A stretch of 64,000 nucleotides of DNA from Acidobacteriota bacterium (GTDB lineage Bacteria > Acidobacteriota > Holophagae > Acanthopleuribacterales > Acanthopleuribacteraceae). The stretch spans positions 186,001 to 250,000 of the forward strand of contig JAGQSC010000050.1 of assembly GCA_020439745.1 (NCBI GenBank), read 5' to 3'. The stretch's first letter is position 1; every line of letters begins with the position of its first letter. A program made the translations under genes and the position numbers. The notes under the pieces were generated by a model that ran no database searches, was not told where the DNA came from, and saw only the letters and a program-made list of their open reading frames with translations. Of this stretch, positions 17,740 to 26,278 are shown piece by piece.

Positions 17740-18799
17740 AACCACCCCAGCGCGTTTTTGGCACGCAGAGGGAGACCGGGTTGTATGTAACCTCTGTCCG
17801 AGAACTTGTTCCCTGCACGAGGGTCAACGGGGCTTTTGCTATGTGAGAAAAATGGAAGCAGGCAAGATGGTTCTGACGACCTACGGGCGCAGCAGTGGAT
17901 TCTGCATCGATCCGATTGAAAAAAAGCCGTTGAATCACTTTCTGCCCGGCCATGCGGTTCTGTCGTTCGGAACCGCCGGATGCAACCTGGGGTGCAAATT
18001 CTGCCAGAACTGGGACATCTCGAAGGCAAGGGACATGGATCGACTGACGTCCCTAGCGCTACCTGAACAGATCGCAGCGTCGGCACAAGCTTCAGGCTGC
18101 GCTGCGGTAGCTTTCACCTACAACGACCCGGTTATTTTTGCCGAGTACGCCATTGATGTAGCGCATGCCTGTCATGATCTAGGCATCAAAACCGTCGCTG
18201 TGACTGCGGGTTATGTCACCGAAAGTGCAAGAGCGGAGTTTTTCTCTGCCATAGACGCCGCTAATGTGGATCTGAAGGGGTTCACCGAGTCCTTTTACAA
18301 AAAGATGGCCTACGGATCATTACAGCCGGTTCTGGAAACACTGAAGTTCTTGCGCCACGACACAGATGTTTGGTTTGAAATCACCAATTTGGTGATTCCA
18401 GATGCCAACGATGATGAGGCTGAAATAGCCGCCATGTGCGAGTGGATTGGATCAGAGCTCGGTGCCGATGTGCCATTACATTTCACAGCGTTTCATCCGG
18501 ACTATCGGCTACGCGACCGCCCAGCGACACCGACCCGTACGCTCCTTCGATGCAGGCAACAAGCAATGGATGTAGGCCTCCATCACGTTTATGTAGGAAA
18601 CGTACACCACCCATCCGCGAGCAGCACTTACTGTCATCACTGCGGCCATTGTCTGATCGAAAGGGACTGGTACGTCTTGGGTGCCTACGAATTGGATACG
18701 GAAGGACGATGCAATCAGTGCGGCACGTTGTGCGCAGGTCGGTTTGGTTCAGAAAAAGGCACCTGGGGAGCCCGACGTCTCCCAATCACCATCCATTAA
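17729..18799 (+). CDS. amrS: AmmeMemoRadiSam system radical SAM enzyme
   Basis: 356 residues from a TTG with GGAG well placed; longer in-frame extensions run through amrA and are rejected. A radical SAM barrel has the cluster motif C85-x3-C89-x2-C92 (CNLGCKFC). The N-terminus has a second Cys set (C20, C23, C27, C37) and the C-terminus adds CHHCGHC and CNQCGTLC, so extra metal sites are likely. The family resembles pyruvate-formate-lyase-activating enzymes. The start codon lies within the last codons of amrA. Substrate unknown; the three-gene context suggests action on or with the AMMECR1/MEMO partners. Confidence 0.92.
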   Translation: MNPKTTPARFWHAEGDRVVCNLCPRTCSLHEGQRGFCYVRKMEAGKMVLTTYGRSSGFCIDPIEKKPLNHFLPGHAVLSFGTAGCNLGCKFCQNWDISKARDMDRLTSLALPEQIAASAQASGCAAVAFTYNDPVIFAEYAIDVAHACHDLGIKTVAVTAGYVTESARAEFFSAIDAANVDLKGFTESFYKKMAYGSLQPVLETLKFLRHDTDVWFEITNLVIPDANDDEAEIAAMCEWIGSELGADVPLHFTAFHPDYRLRDRPATPTRTLLRCRQQAMDVGLHHVYVGNVHHPSASSTYCHHCGHCLIERDWYVLGAYELDTEGRCNQCGTLCAGRFGSEKGTWGARRLPITIH

Positions 18800-18860
18800 C
18801 ATTCCTTTCCATCGACCTGCATGAGAGAATGACCTAACACCCACCAACCTAGGTGACTCT

Positions 18861-20321
18861 ATGGACCTTTCGCTAGCGGCAATCGCCAGTCTCGAAGCAC
18901 GCGGCATCAGCAGAGAAGCTCTCTACGCTCAACTTGATCAATTCGAACAAGGAACGCAGTATGCTCGAATTGTTGCGCCAGCCCAAATAGGTGACGGGAT
19001 ACAAAAATTCTCCTCCTCGAAAGCACAACGCCTTGTCGATCTTTTCGAATCGACGGGTCCGGGTATGGCGCCGGAAAAATTTGTACCCGCTTCGGGAGCC
19101 GCAACCCGAATGTTTCAGTTCATGCACCGTTTTGTTCAGGACGGAACATGGACACCTGAAATGGAACAATTGGCATTACGTTGGCGCGAACTGCCGTTCT
19201 CAAAAGAGTGGGCCAAAGGTAGTCCTGCGCGTCAATTACAGAAGCAAGATTGGCGCTCCTTCGCCTTGTACTTGCTGGAAGCCGATGGTCTGAACTACGG
19301 CTACTTGCCCAAGGCTTTGATACCTTTTCACGGCCCCAATACCCGTCCCCGAACCCCCATCATGGAACAGATCGCGGAAACGGGTGCCTATGCCTTGGAC
19401 GAAACAAACACGGGCCGCCTGCATTTTACGATCTCACCTGAACATTTGACTGCCTTTCAGAACCATATCCAGAGCATGGGCCAACGCCCCTTCCATTTGA
19501 ATTGGTCCTATTCGTTTCAACAGGCATCCACGGATACCGTGGCTGTGGACACCCATAATCACGTGGTGATTGATTCAAACGGCGGTCTGGTGTTCAGACC
19601 CGGCGGACACGGTTCGCTTATCCACAATCTTAACCAATTGAAACAACCCCTCATTTTTATTAAGAACATTGACAATGTGGGACCTCCATCGGCCCTACCC
19701 TTGATTGCCTATCACAAAAAAGTTTTGGCAGGTTATGCATTGGAACTTCATGAGGGCATCACAAATTGCCTCCGCGATGCGCCATGGGACAACCCTCAAA
19801 AACTGCGCGACACGAGCCAATGGATCCACGATCACTTGGGACTCAAAATACCCAAATCCTTAGAGCACGATGCCGAGCGCCTGGAACGATGGTTGAGACG
19901 TCCACTTAGGGTCTGTGGCATGGTTCGCAATGAAGGTCAACCAGGCGGCGGCCCATTTTGGGTTCAAGGTGATGATGGCTGCGAGTCCCTACAAATTGTG
20001 GAGATGAGCCAGATCAACCTCAAGGACCCGGAGATGGCCGGGATCATATCGCAAGCGACTCATTTCAACCCTGTGGACATCGTATGCATGACCCATGGTC
20101 CCGATGGCCAACCATACAACCTCATTGATTTTACAGATCCAAACGCGTACTTCATCTCGGAAAAATCTATTCAAGGAAAACCCATCAAGGCGCTGGAATG
20201 GCCGGGACTATGGAATGGTGGCATGGCAAACTGGAACACCGCGTTCATAGAGGTTCCACTCGACGTGTTCAGACCTGTCAAAACCATCTTAGATCTACTG
20301 CATCCCAACCACCTGACATGA
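18861..20321 (+). CDS. DUF4301-like protein
   Basis: 486 residues, close to the length of DUF4301 proteins. The N-terminal pattern (LEARGIS, then the invariant-looking KFVPASGAATRMFQF) is what I recall for this domain, known mainly from Bacteroidetes. Further motifs are GGHGSLIHNLNQL and CGMVRNEGQPGGGPFWV, which look like nucleotide or sugar-phosphate loops. There is no signal peptide. It follows the AmmeMemoRadiSam set by about 60 bases on the same strand and may be co-transcribed. The enzymatic role is not known; a nucleotidyltransferase-like fold is a guess. Confidence 0.7.
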   Translation: MDLSLAAIASLEARGISREALYAQLDQFEQGTQYARIVAPAQIGDGIQKFSSSKAQRLVDLFESTGPGMAPEKFVPASGAATRMFQFMHRFVQDGTWTPEMEQLALRWRELPFSKEWAKGSPARQLQKQDWRSFALYLLEADGLNYGYLPKALIPFHGPNTRPRTPIMEQIAETGAYALDETNTGRLHFTISPEHLTAFQNHIQSMGQRPFHLNWSYSFQQASTDTVAVDTHNHVVIDSNGGLVFRPGGHGSLIHNLNQLKQPLIFIKNIDNVGPPSALPLIAYHKKVLAGYALELHEGITNCLRDAPWDNPQKLRDTSQWIHDHLGLKIPKSLEHDAERLERWLRRPLRVCGMVRNEGQPGGGPFWVQGDDGCESLQIVEMSQINLKDPEMAGIISQATHFNPVDIVCMTHGPDGQPYNLIDFTDPNAYFISEKSIQGKPIKALEWPGLWNGGMANWNTAFIEVPLDVFRPVKTILDLLHPNHLT

Positions 20322-20376
20322 AACCGAGCCGAGATTCTGATACACTAGCGCCATACTGGCTGAGAGCGTGGTCCTC

Positions 20377-21372
20377 ATGAGCGATTCCACTGGAAATAAC
20401 GGTGTTCCGGTTCACGACGACTTGGAAAGACCCAAGATCTTAATCGTTCACGACAACTCTGCGGAGCTGTTTGCCATTGAAACCATGCTCAGCAAACTTG
20501 AAGTCACGCTTTTTGAAGCAGGTAGTGGTGCTGAGGCGCTCAGTTTATGTGAGCGCCATGACTTTGCTTGCATCATGATCAAACTCGAATTGAAGGAAAT
20601 GGACGGATATCAGACTGCGCTGCAGTTGTACGAGCGGGACCGAGCGAAATCGGTACCTTGTATCTTCCTAGGAACGGCCGTCGAAGAGACATTTGAACAG
20701 CTCGTGATGGCCGACATGACCGTAGACCATTGCGAGTTGCCGGTTATTCCGGCGGTCTTACTTGCAAAAACGAACATGGCGCTTCACATTCACCGGTACC
20801 GACGTGCTTTGGACAAGGAAATCCTAAAGCGCAGGCGCGTGGAAGAGAAACTCAAGCAGACCGCCCAGGTTGACCAGACCACGTTCATCGCCAACCGGCG
20901 TTACTTCAAACAACAATATGCTGTTGAATGGCGTCGCGCTCTACGTGAATACAAACCGTTCTCAATGATCATGGTGGATATTGATTTTTTTGAGGCCTTC
21001 AGGGACCGCTATGGCTCACAAGCTAGCGATTTGTGTGTGATTCGGGTTGGGAAGGCGATACGACAGGTCATCTCGAGAGCTGCCGACTTTGTGGCGCGAA
21101 TCGAAGGGGCAGGGTTCGTTTTGGTTCTTCCCAGCACGCCCTCAAAAGGGGCCGTCAAGCTTGCAGAGCGCATCTTAGAACGCATCCACAAACTCTCGAT
21201 TGAACATGCCAACTCTCCTGTCAGTCAACAGGTTACCGTGAGTATGGGTGTGGCAACCGTAATCACCAGTCCTAACATTGAGCCAAACGAACTGATCGCG
21301 ATGGGTGATCAGGCGCTGTTTCGTGCAAAAAAAGATGGCGGGAACCAGTTCTTTGTTCAAGAGCTTAAGTAA
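20377..21372 (+). CDS. Response-regulator/GGDEF protein, degenerate in both domains
   Basis: 331 residues from ATG 20377 (a GTG three codons earlier is possible). Receiver-like domain about 18-140: the acidic pair reads H25-D26 and the phosphoacceptor position, normally Asp, is K69 (IMIKLELKEMDG). A coiled linker at 140-165 leads to a GGDEF domain at about 165-330: the start DQTTFIANRR and the metal motif MVDIDFF are normal, but the signature reads EGAGF (243-247) instead of GGDEF. It therefore probably neither accepts phosphate in the usual way nor makes c-di-GMP. It may act as a scaffold or nucleotide sensor. The substitutions are read directly from the sequence; the loss of activity is inferred. 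Confidence 0.88.
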   Translation: MSDSTGNNGVPVHDDLERPKILIVHDNSAELFAIETMLSKLEVTLFEAGSGAEALSLCERHDFACIMIKLELKEMDGYQTALQLYERDRAKSVPCIFLGTAVEETFEQLVMADMTVDHCELPVIPAVLLAKTNMALHIHRYRRALDKEILKRRRVEEKLKQTAQVDQTTFIANRRYFKQQYAVEWRRALREYKPFSMIMVDIDFFEAFRDRYGSQASDLCVIRVGKAIRQVISRAADFVARIEGAGFVLVLPSTPSKGAVKLAERILERIHKLSIEHANSPVSQQVTVSMGVATVITSPNIEPNELIAMGDQALFRAKKDGGNQFFVQELK

Positions 21373-21446
21373 CTGGCGTTTACAGTGCTGGGAACGGAAC
21401 GGTACAATAGGTCAGGCATTTTCCAGTTAGGGGCAGGCGTCTTTTC

Positions 21447-22436
21447 TTGATCAAACGAATTGTGGAAATTTGGAAGAAGCGCGTAGACTACTCACTTCTC
21501 GTAGGGATCGTCATATTCCTCGTTGTGGCTGGTCTGGTGTTTTATCTCAATCAGGTCACTGGCACCACCCTGGCCGATTTTGTGTTGGAAATGAACGGGT
21601 TCATGCTGGACGTGGTGCTTTTTGCAGTCCTCATTGTCTGGCTGAACAAACGTCGTGAACGAAACTCACGCAAGCTGAATTACCTCGAACAGTTAGAAGA
21701 CTTCAAATTCTGGAAGAGCGAGGAAGGCGTGAATCGCAAAGTCGGTATTATCCGACGCCTTAATCAACTGGACGGTGATTTGCCCAGTTTGGCCCGGTTC
21801 GAACTTCCGGGAGCGTATTTAAAAGACTTCGATTTCGAAAAGATAGACTTGTCACATGCTAATTTATCAACCGCTTTTCTGCTCAATGCGAACCTGCAAA
21901 ACGCCACCTTGTTCCAGGTAAATTGTGAAAAAGCGTACCTGGAACAGACACTTCTCAAGAAAGCCAACCTTCGTGAGGCATATCTTGGGTGGGTCGATTT
22001 GCGATCCGCGAACTTGAGCGAAGCGGACCTGAGCTGTGCCAATTTGGAGCTGGCTATCCTATGGAACTCTGATTTGTCCGGCTGTATTTTGGAAAGTGCT
22101 AATTTGGACAAGGCCGACTTGACTAAAGCCAACCTGAAAGGTGCGTTTTGCATGAACACCGTGTTCGGGCATGCCAATGTGTCTGATGTAGATTTTACGG
22201 CTGCTGATTTGCGTGGAGCCAACCTACAACATGTTGAGAACATGACACGATCTCAGCTAATCAGCGCTGTGTTGGACAGCAAGACTATTTTCCCCCTGGA
22301 CCTATCCATGCAAAAAGAAGAGATCATGTCGCTTTCCCAAGCCAAACCCAAGCGCGAGTCCGGTTTCAAAAGCACGACCCCTTCTTTTAGGCAGCGACCC
22401 AAAAGCGGCACCTATCGCGTCACACAAACTCTTTAG
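21447..22436 (+). CDS. Membrane protein with pentapeptide repeats
   Basis: 329 residues, TTG start. Two membrane helices lie at about 15-34 and 48-66; a cytosolic linker follows, and then about 25 consecutive A(D/N)LXX pentapeptides at roughly 115-270 (for example ANLSEADLSCANLELA), which fold as a right-handed quadrilateral beta-helix. The C-terminus is basic and unstructured. Pentapeptide proteins can bind other proteins or mimic DNA, but in membrane forms the role is mostly unknown. The stop overlaps the stop of dnaB on the other strand by 4 bases. Confidence 0.85.
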   Translation: MIKRIVEIWKKRVDYSLLVGIVIFLVVAGLVFYLNQVTGTTLADFVLEMNGFMLDVVLFAVLIVWLNKRRERNSRKLNYLEQLEDFKFWKSEEGVNRKVGIIRRLNQLDGDLPSLARFELPGAYLKDFDFEKIDLSHANLSTAFLLNANLQNATLFQVNCEKAYLEQTLLKKANLREAYLGWVDLRSANLSEADLSCANLELAILWNSDLSGCILESANLDKADLTKANLKGAFCMNTVFGHANVSDVDFTAADLRGANLQHVENMTRSQLISAVLDSKTIFPLDLSMQKEEIMSLSQAKPKRESGFKSTTPSFRQRPKSGTYRVTQTL

Positions 22437-23848
22437 ATGAAGTCACCCTCGGAGTAGTTTTCAAAGCGGGTGAATTTTTTGAAGAACGCCAGCTTGATGA
22501 CTCCGGTGGGTCCATTTCTATGCTTGGCAATGATGAGTTCAGCCAGGCCGTAGTCATCTTCATGAACCGTTTGAATGGCCTCATCCTTTTGTTTCCGATA
22601 ATAGTCGTCGCGATAGAGAAAACACACCATATCGGCATCTTGCTCAATTGAGCCCGATTCACGAAGGTCAGCCAACTGCGGGCGGTGATCTGACCGCTGT
22701 TCCGCCGCGCGAGATAATTGAGACAAAGCAATCACGGGGACATTGAGTTCCTTGGCCATAATCTTCAATCCACGCGAAATCTCGGAAACCTCTTGGGTCC
22801 GATTCTGCTGTGCACTGCGGTTGGTACCCGACATCAACTGCAAATAATCAATTACAACCAAGTCTAGTCCCTCATCCCTCTGAAGACGCTTCAGTTTTGC
22901 GCGCATGAGGTACACATTGATATCGCCACTATCCTCAATGAAGATGCGCGCCTTGGTCAATTCAGGCATCACGGTTGAGAGTCTGTCCCAGTCTGAGTTT
23001 TCCAATCGACCCGATCTCAACTCCGAAATACCAACCCGGGCCTCAGAGCCCAAAAGCCGCATCGTCAACTGCGAAGACGGCATTTCCAGGGAGAAAACGG
23101 CTACCTTGGCGTTGGCTCGTAGTGCGGCATTGACGGCCAGGTTCAAACAGAACGACGTTTTTCCCATAGCTGGACGTGCAGCCACAATGATCAGATCACC
23201 TCGGTGCAATCCACTCGTCTTGCGGTCCAAATCGAGAAATCCGGTCGGTAGGCCGATCAGCTCTCCTTTCAGCGCGGCCCGTTCCTGTATCAGTTGAAAA
23301 GTGTCTTGCAATGAATCGGGAAACAAGGTGAATTCATGCGACTGATCACCCTCGCGCAAAGCCGCCACGGAATGTTCCGCATGATCGATGGCATCGACTG
23401 CATCCTGTTCACCAGCCAACGCATTCTTGGTGATCTCCTGGCCCAGTACGGCCAAGCGACGCAACAAGGCTTTCTCCTTGACGATTTGGGCATAGTGTTC
23501 AATGTTCGTAACCCGGGGTATGCCTACGGTTAATTCGTTCAGGTAGTCGTAGCCACCTACCTTATAGAGTTCTCCACGGCGTTCCAGTTCGTCAGCCAAC
23601 ATGAGGACATCGATGTTTTCGGTCTTCTCAAATACCGAAAGTGCCGCTTCGTAAATCGATTTGTGGTGACCGAGATGAAAGTCATCTTTGCTGATTCGGG
23701 CCACGACTTCACCTGTATTGGATGCATCTATGAGCATGGCGCCAATCAAAACGCGCTCTGCGTCTTCGTTGTAGGGCAGTTTCTTACTGTCGATGACGTG
23801 TTCCAAATCGAAATCCCGCGTGGCAAGTAAGCCTATAGCATAGCCCAT
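22433..23848 (-). CDS. dnaB: Replicative DNA helicase DnaB
   Basis: 471 residues, full length. It is the hexameric 5'-3' helicase that opens the replication fork. The N-terminal domain (LPYNEDAERVLIGAML) is followed by a RecA-like domain with Walker A in RPAMGKTSF, Walker B in LVVIDYLQLM, and arginine-finger region LSQLSRAAE. No intein is inserted at the common sites. The ribosome binding site at the chosen ATG is weak, and a start a few codons downstream cannot be excluded. It converges on the pentapeptide gene with a 4-base overlap. Confidence 0.97.
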   Translation of the reverse strand: MGYAIGLLATRDFDLEHVIDSKKLPYNEDAERVLIGAMLIDASNTGEVVARISKDDFHLGHHKSIYEAALSVFEKTENIDVLMLADELERRGELYKVGGYDYLNELTVGIPRVTNIEHYAQIVKEKALLRRLAVLGQEITKNALAGEQDAVDAIDHAEHSVAALREGDQSHEFTLFPDSLQDTFQLIQERAALKGELIGLPTGFLDLDRKTSGLHRGDLIIVAARPAMGKTSFCLNLAVNAALRANAKVAVFSLEMPSSQLTMRLLGSEARVGISELRSGRLENSDWDRLSTVMPELTKARIFIEDSGDINVYLMRAKLKRLQRDEGLDLVVIDYLQLMSGTNRSAQQNRTQEVSEISRGLKIMAKELNVPVIALSQLSRAAEQRSDHRPQLADLRESGSIEQDADMVCFLYRDDYYRKQKDEAIQTVHEDDYGLAELIIAKHRNGPTGVIKLAFFKKFTRFENYSEGDFI

Positions 23849-23897
23849 TCACCATGTCCGAGAAGAACATTTCCGACCGCAGTTTCGCGGACCTGCC

Positions 23898-23903
23898 TAT
23901 AAT
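23898..23903 (+). promoter_or_regulatory. Possible -10 element for the 23949 gene
   Basis: A perfect TATAAT sits 46 bases before the start of the small protein gene in the dnaB-divergent gap. No good -35 is visible at the usual distance (GACCGC at 17 bp), so the call is tentative. Confidence 0.35.
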
Positions 23904-23948
23904 AGTTAGGTGGTTCTCAACCGAGCGTTCTCAATCAAAGGAGTCACC

Positions 23949-24221
23949 ATGCGAAGAAAGGGAGACACCAAGGGTTTCTCGTCGATCAAGTCGTCCATGA
24001 GTTCCATTCACCAAAAAAAATCCGCGATCCACAAGCATTCAAATCTGGGCACGTTGATGCGTCAAAACGACGAGGTCGAAGAGATTCTTTACAGTTACAC
24101 AAATGTTTCGGATCTCATCCATGACGACATGGATTTCACCGTTGAGGAGTTCTGCGATTGGACCGGTGCCGACATGGAAGACCTCATTACGGACCTGATA
24201 AAGGTCATCTCCAAGCGTTGA
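23949..24221 (+). CDS. Small charged protein of unknown function
   Basis: 90 residues from an ATG with AAAGGAG close upstream; an earlier in-frame start is rejected. The first half is basic and Ser-rich (MRRKGDTKGFSSIKSS), the second half acidic with a helical look (EEFCDWTGADMEDLITDLI). No family is recognised. It lies between dnaB (divergent) and birA, whose TTG start overlaps its TGA by four bases, so it is the first gene of the birA-coaX operon. A nucleic-acid-binding or assembly-factor role is only a guess. Confidence 0.6.
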   Translation: MRRKGDTKGFSSIKSSMSSIHQKKSAIHKHSNLGTLMRQNDEVEEILYSYTNVSDLIHDDMDFTVEEFCDWTGADMEDLITDLIKVISKR

Positions 24222-24943
24222 ACATAGCCCGTCGGCATTTAGTAACCTGTCCATCTACCAACGACTACCTGTTTGAACACATGACGGTCAATCAGCCGCT
24301 AGCCGTGTGGACAAATGACCAGCCTCATGGACGTGGCAGTCGCGGACGGAGCTGGTCATGTCCTAAAGGATATGGACTCGCCATGTCGATTGGGTTCAGT
24401 TCCAAGTTTGCGTCGCTCCCCACACCCTACCCACTCACGTTATTGGCAGGCACTCTGATCGCAGAGACCCTCAATCATCCAAACTTGATGTTGAGATGGC
24501 CCAACGACTTAGTGGCACCTGGGGGTAAGTTATGCGGTATCTTGTGCGAAAGCCGTTGGCGCGGGAGCGAAGCCAGAACGGTAATCGGTATTGGTATTAA
24601 TATGCGCCATAGCCAATCACTGCCCGAGCAGGTCAGCAATCTACAGGACATAGGCATTGAGCTAGAACCGGACAAACTGTTTGACAGCTTGGTTACAGCG
24701 TTTGAACACACATTGCTTGACCTGCCGCCCGCTAATCGAGTGATCCAAAGGTGGAGCACCTGGTCTCATTTACATTCGGGAACAGAAATACGCTTGTCGA
24801 CAGATCATTTGATTTACACTGTGGTCGACATTCTGCCGGGCGGACAACTGTCATTGAGCAGGCATGGCGTGTCGCGCATATTGGACGAGCACGATTCAAG
24901 CATTCAATTGATCAAGGAGCCACATCATGCTTTTGGCCATTGA
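24218..24943 (+). CDS. birA: Biotin-[acetyl-CoA carboxylase] ligase
   Basis: 241 residues from a TTG that overlaps the previous stop (TTGA). It attaches biotin to the carrier lysine of acetyl-CoA carboxylase. Motifs: the biotinyl-AMP loop GRGSRGRSW, RWPNDL, KLCGILCES and GIGIN. The N-terminal DNA-binding domain of E. coli BirA is missing, so this is a class I ligase without repressor function. It is followed by coaX with a 17-base overlap, a common birA-coaX arrangement. Confidence 0.93.
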   Translation: MNIARRHLVTCPSTNDYLFEHMTVNQPLAVWTNDQPHGRGSRGRSWSCPKGYGLAMSIGFSSKFASLPTPYPLTLLAGTLIAETLNHPNLMLRWPNDLVAPGGKLCGILCESRWRGSEARTVIGIGINMRHSQSLPEQVSNLQDIGIELEPDKLFDSLVTAFEHTLLDLPPANRVIQRWSTWSHLHSGTEIRLSTDHLIYTVVDILPGGQLSLSRHGVSRILDEHDSSIQLIKEPHHAFGH

Positions 24944-25697
24944 TGTGGGTAACACCCACACGGTTATAGGCATCATAGACGACAAGCAATTAATTCACGC
25001 TTGGCGGCTCACCACTCAGCCCGCACGCACCGGAGATGAATACGGCATCCTGTTTCGCAGTTTGATGGAGCCCGCGGGTATCGACGTACAAGCCTTGCAC
25101 GGGGGCATCATCTCTTGTGTTGTGCCACCCCTTTTGGACGCATTGACCAGTATGTGCGAGCGTACTATGGGCATTGATCCATTGGTCGTAGGTCCTGGAA
25201 TTCGTACTGGAATTCCACTCCGCGTTGACCAACCTCATGAAGTGGGTGCTGACAGGATTGTCAACGCTGCGGCTGCAATTGAGCTTCATGGCACGCCGGC
25301 CATTGTCGTGGACTTCGGCACGGCCACCACCTTTGACCCCATCTCTAAAGAGGGCGAATTCCTGGGAGGTGCCATCGCACCGGGTCTACAAATATCGGCG
25401 GAAGCCTTAAATCGAAAAGCCTCTAAACTTCCTCGGGTGGAATTCAAGCGACCCAAACGAGTGATTGGCAAGAACACCGTTGAAAACATCCAATCGGGTT
25501 TATTTTTTGGCTATGTAGGGTTGGTAGACGGCATCCTGGAAGCCATGCGTGGGGAGATGGACGGCACACCACGCGTCATCGCAACGGGAGGTCTCGGACG
25601 TCACTTTGTCACAGCCAGCAAGTTCATCGAAGTCTATGAAGAAAACCTCACCCTTGAGGGACTGCGCATCCTGTACGAAAGAAATCAAATCACTTAA
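24927..25697 (+). CDS. coaX: Type III pantothenate kinase
   Basis: 256 residues. It makes phosphopantothenate, the first step of CoA synthesis, with an ASKHA fold. Evidence: N-terminal AIDVGNTHTVIG phosphate loop with the catalytic Asp, GADRIVNA, and VDFGTATTFD. GGAG lies upstream of ATG, inside the end of birA (17-base overlap). Type III kinases are not inhibited by CoA and need a monovalent cation. The 3' end overlaps tsaB (opposite strand) by 4 bases. Confidence 0.96.
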   Translation: MLLAIDVGNTHTVIGIIDDKQLIHAWRLTTQPARTGDEYGILFRSLMEPAGIDVQALHGGIISCVVPPLLDALTSMCERTMGIDPLVVGPGIRTGIPLRVDQPHEVGADRIVNAAAAIELHGTPAIVVDFGTATTFDPISKEGEFLGGAIAPGLQISAEALNRKASKLPRVEFKRPKRVIGKNTVENIQSGLFFGYVGLVDGILEAMRGEMDGTPRVIATGGLGRHFVTASKFIEVYEENLTLEGLRILYERNQIT

Positions 25698-26278
25698 TTC
25701 TCGTTTTGGGAGGTTCCGAGCAATTGTGCGAGGATGGGCACACCGCGCGCAGCATCAGGGGGCCGAACGTAACAGGGCTCAAGCACCGTCGGTTCCTGGA
25801 GCCGTCCTTCCCATATCAAATCAACAAACTTCTCCAAGAGCGTCAATTCAAACCCCTCATCCCGGTACCAATTGACACTCGAGTCTAGCTCATCACATTG
25901 ATCCCTCTCATTGCCGTCGGCCCGCCTGATCTCCGTCCAATAACCAACGCGATGTTGCGGCAAAGCCAAGCCACAAGGCACTGCTGGGCATCCCACATGC
26001 CACCACAACAAGTCAAACCTGGAACAGGCATAAAGAGGAATTTGCCAACCCATCTTCATACCCAAGCAGGTTGCCAGGCCAATGCGAATCCCCGTAAAAG
26101 AACCGGGGCCCGTCACAACACCCAGAGCCTTGGGCGTTGACGTCTTACAGAGACGCTCCAACTCGGGTGCGAGTGTTTCTGCATGTTTGCGGCCACTGAG
26201 TTCACTGTGCCCGCGATTGCCCTCTGATCGCCAGGCAATGATGCCTCTGGCAGAAGTCACGTCAATGGCTAAGATCAC
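25694..26278 (-). CDS. tsaB: tRNA threonylcarbamoyladenosine synthesis protein TsaB
   Basis: 194 residues, shorter than the usual 230 or so. It partners TsaD and TsaE to add the t6A37 modification to ANN-decoding tRNAs. The ASKHA fold start AIDVTSARG is followed by the family hallmark VTGPGSFTGIRIGLATCLGM at about 56-75. The C-terminal half is reduced and diverged, which TsaB tolerates since it is not catalytic. It is coupled to ltaE (ATGA overlap of 4 bases), with ltaE upstream. tsaD and tsaE are not in the window. Confidence 0.88.
   Translation of the reverse strand: MILAIDVTSARGIIAWRSEGNRGHSELSGRKHAETLAPELERLCKTSTPKALGVVTGPGSFTGIRIGLATCLGMKMGWQIPLYACSRFDLLWWHVGCPAVPCGLALPQHRVGYWTEIRRADGNERDQCDELDSSVNWYRDEGFELTLLEKFVDLIWEGRLQEPTVLEPCYVRPPDAARGVPILAQLLGTSQNEN

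Noticed and set aside
22433-23848. Intein in DnaB
   Set aside because: Length is normal and the sequence around Walker A and the H4 loop is uninterrupted.
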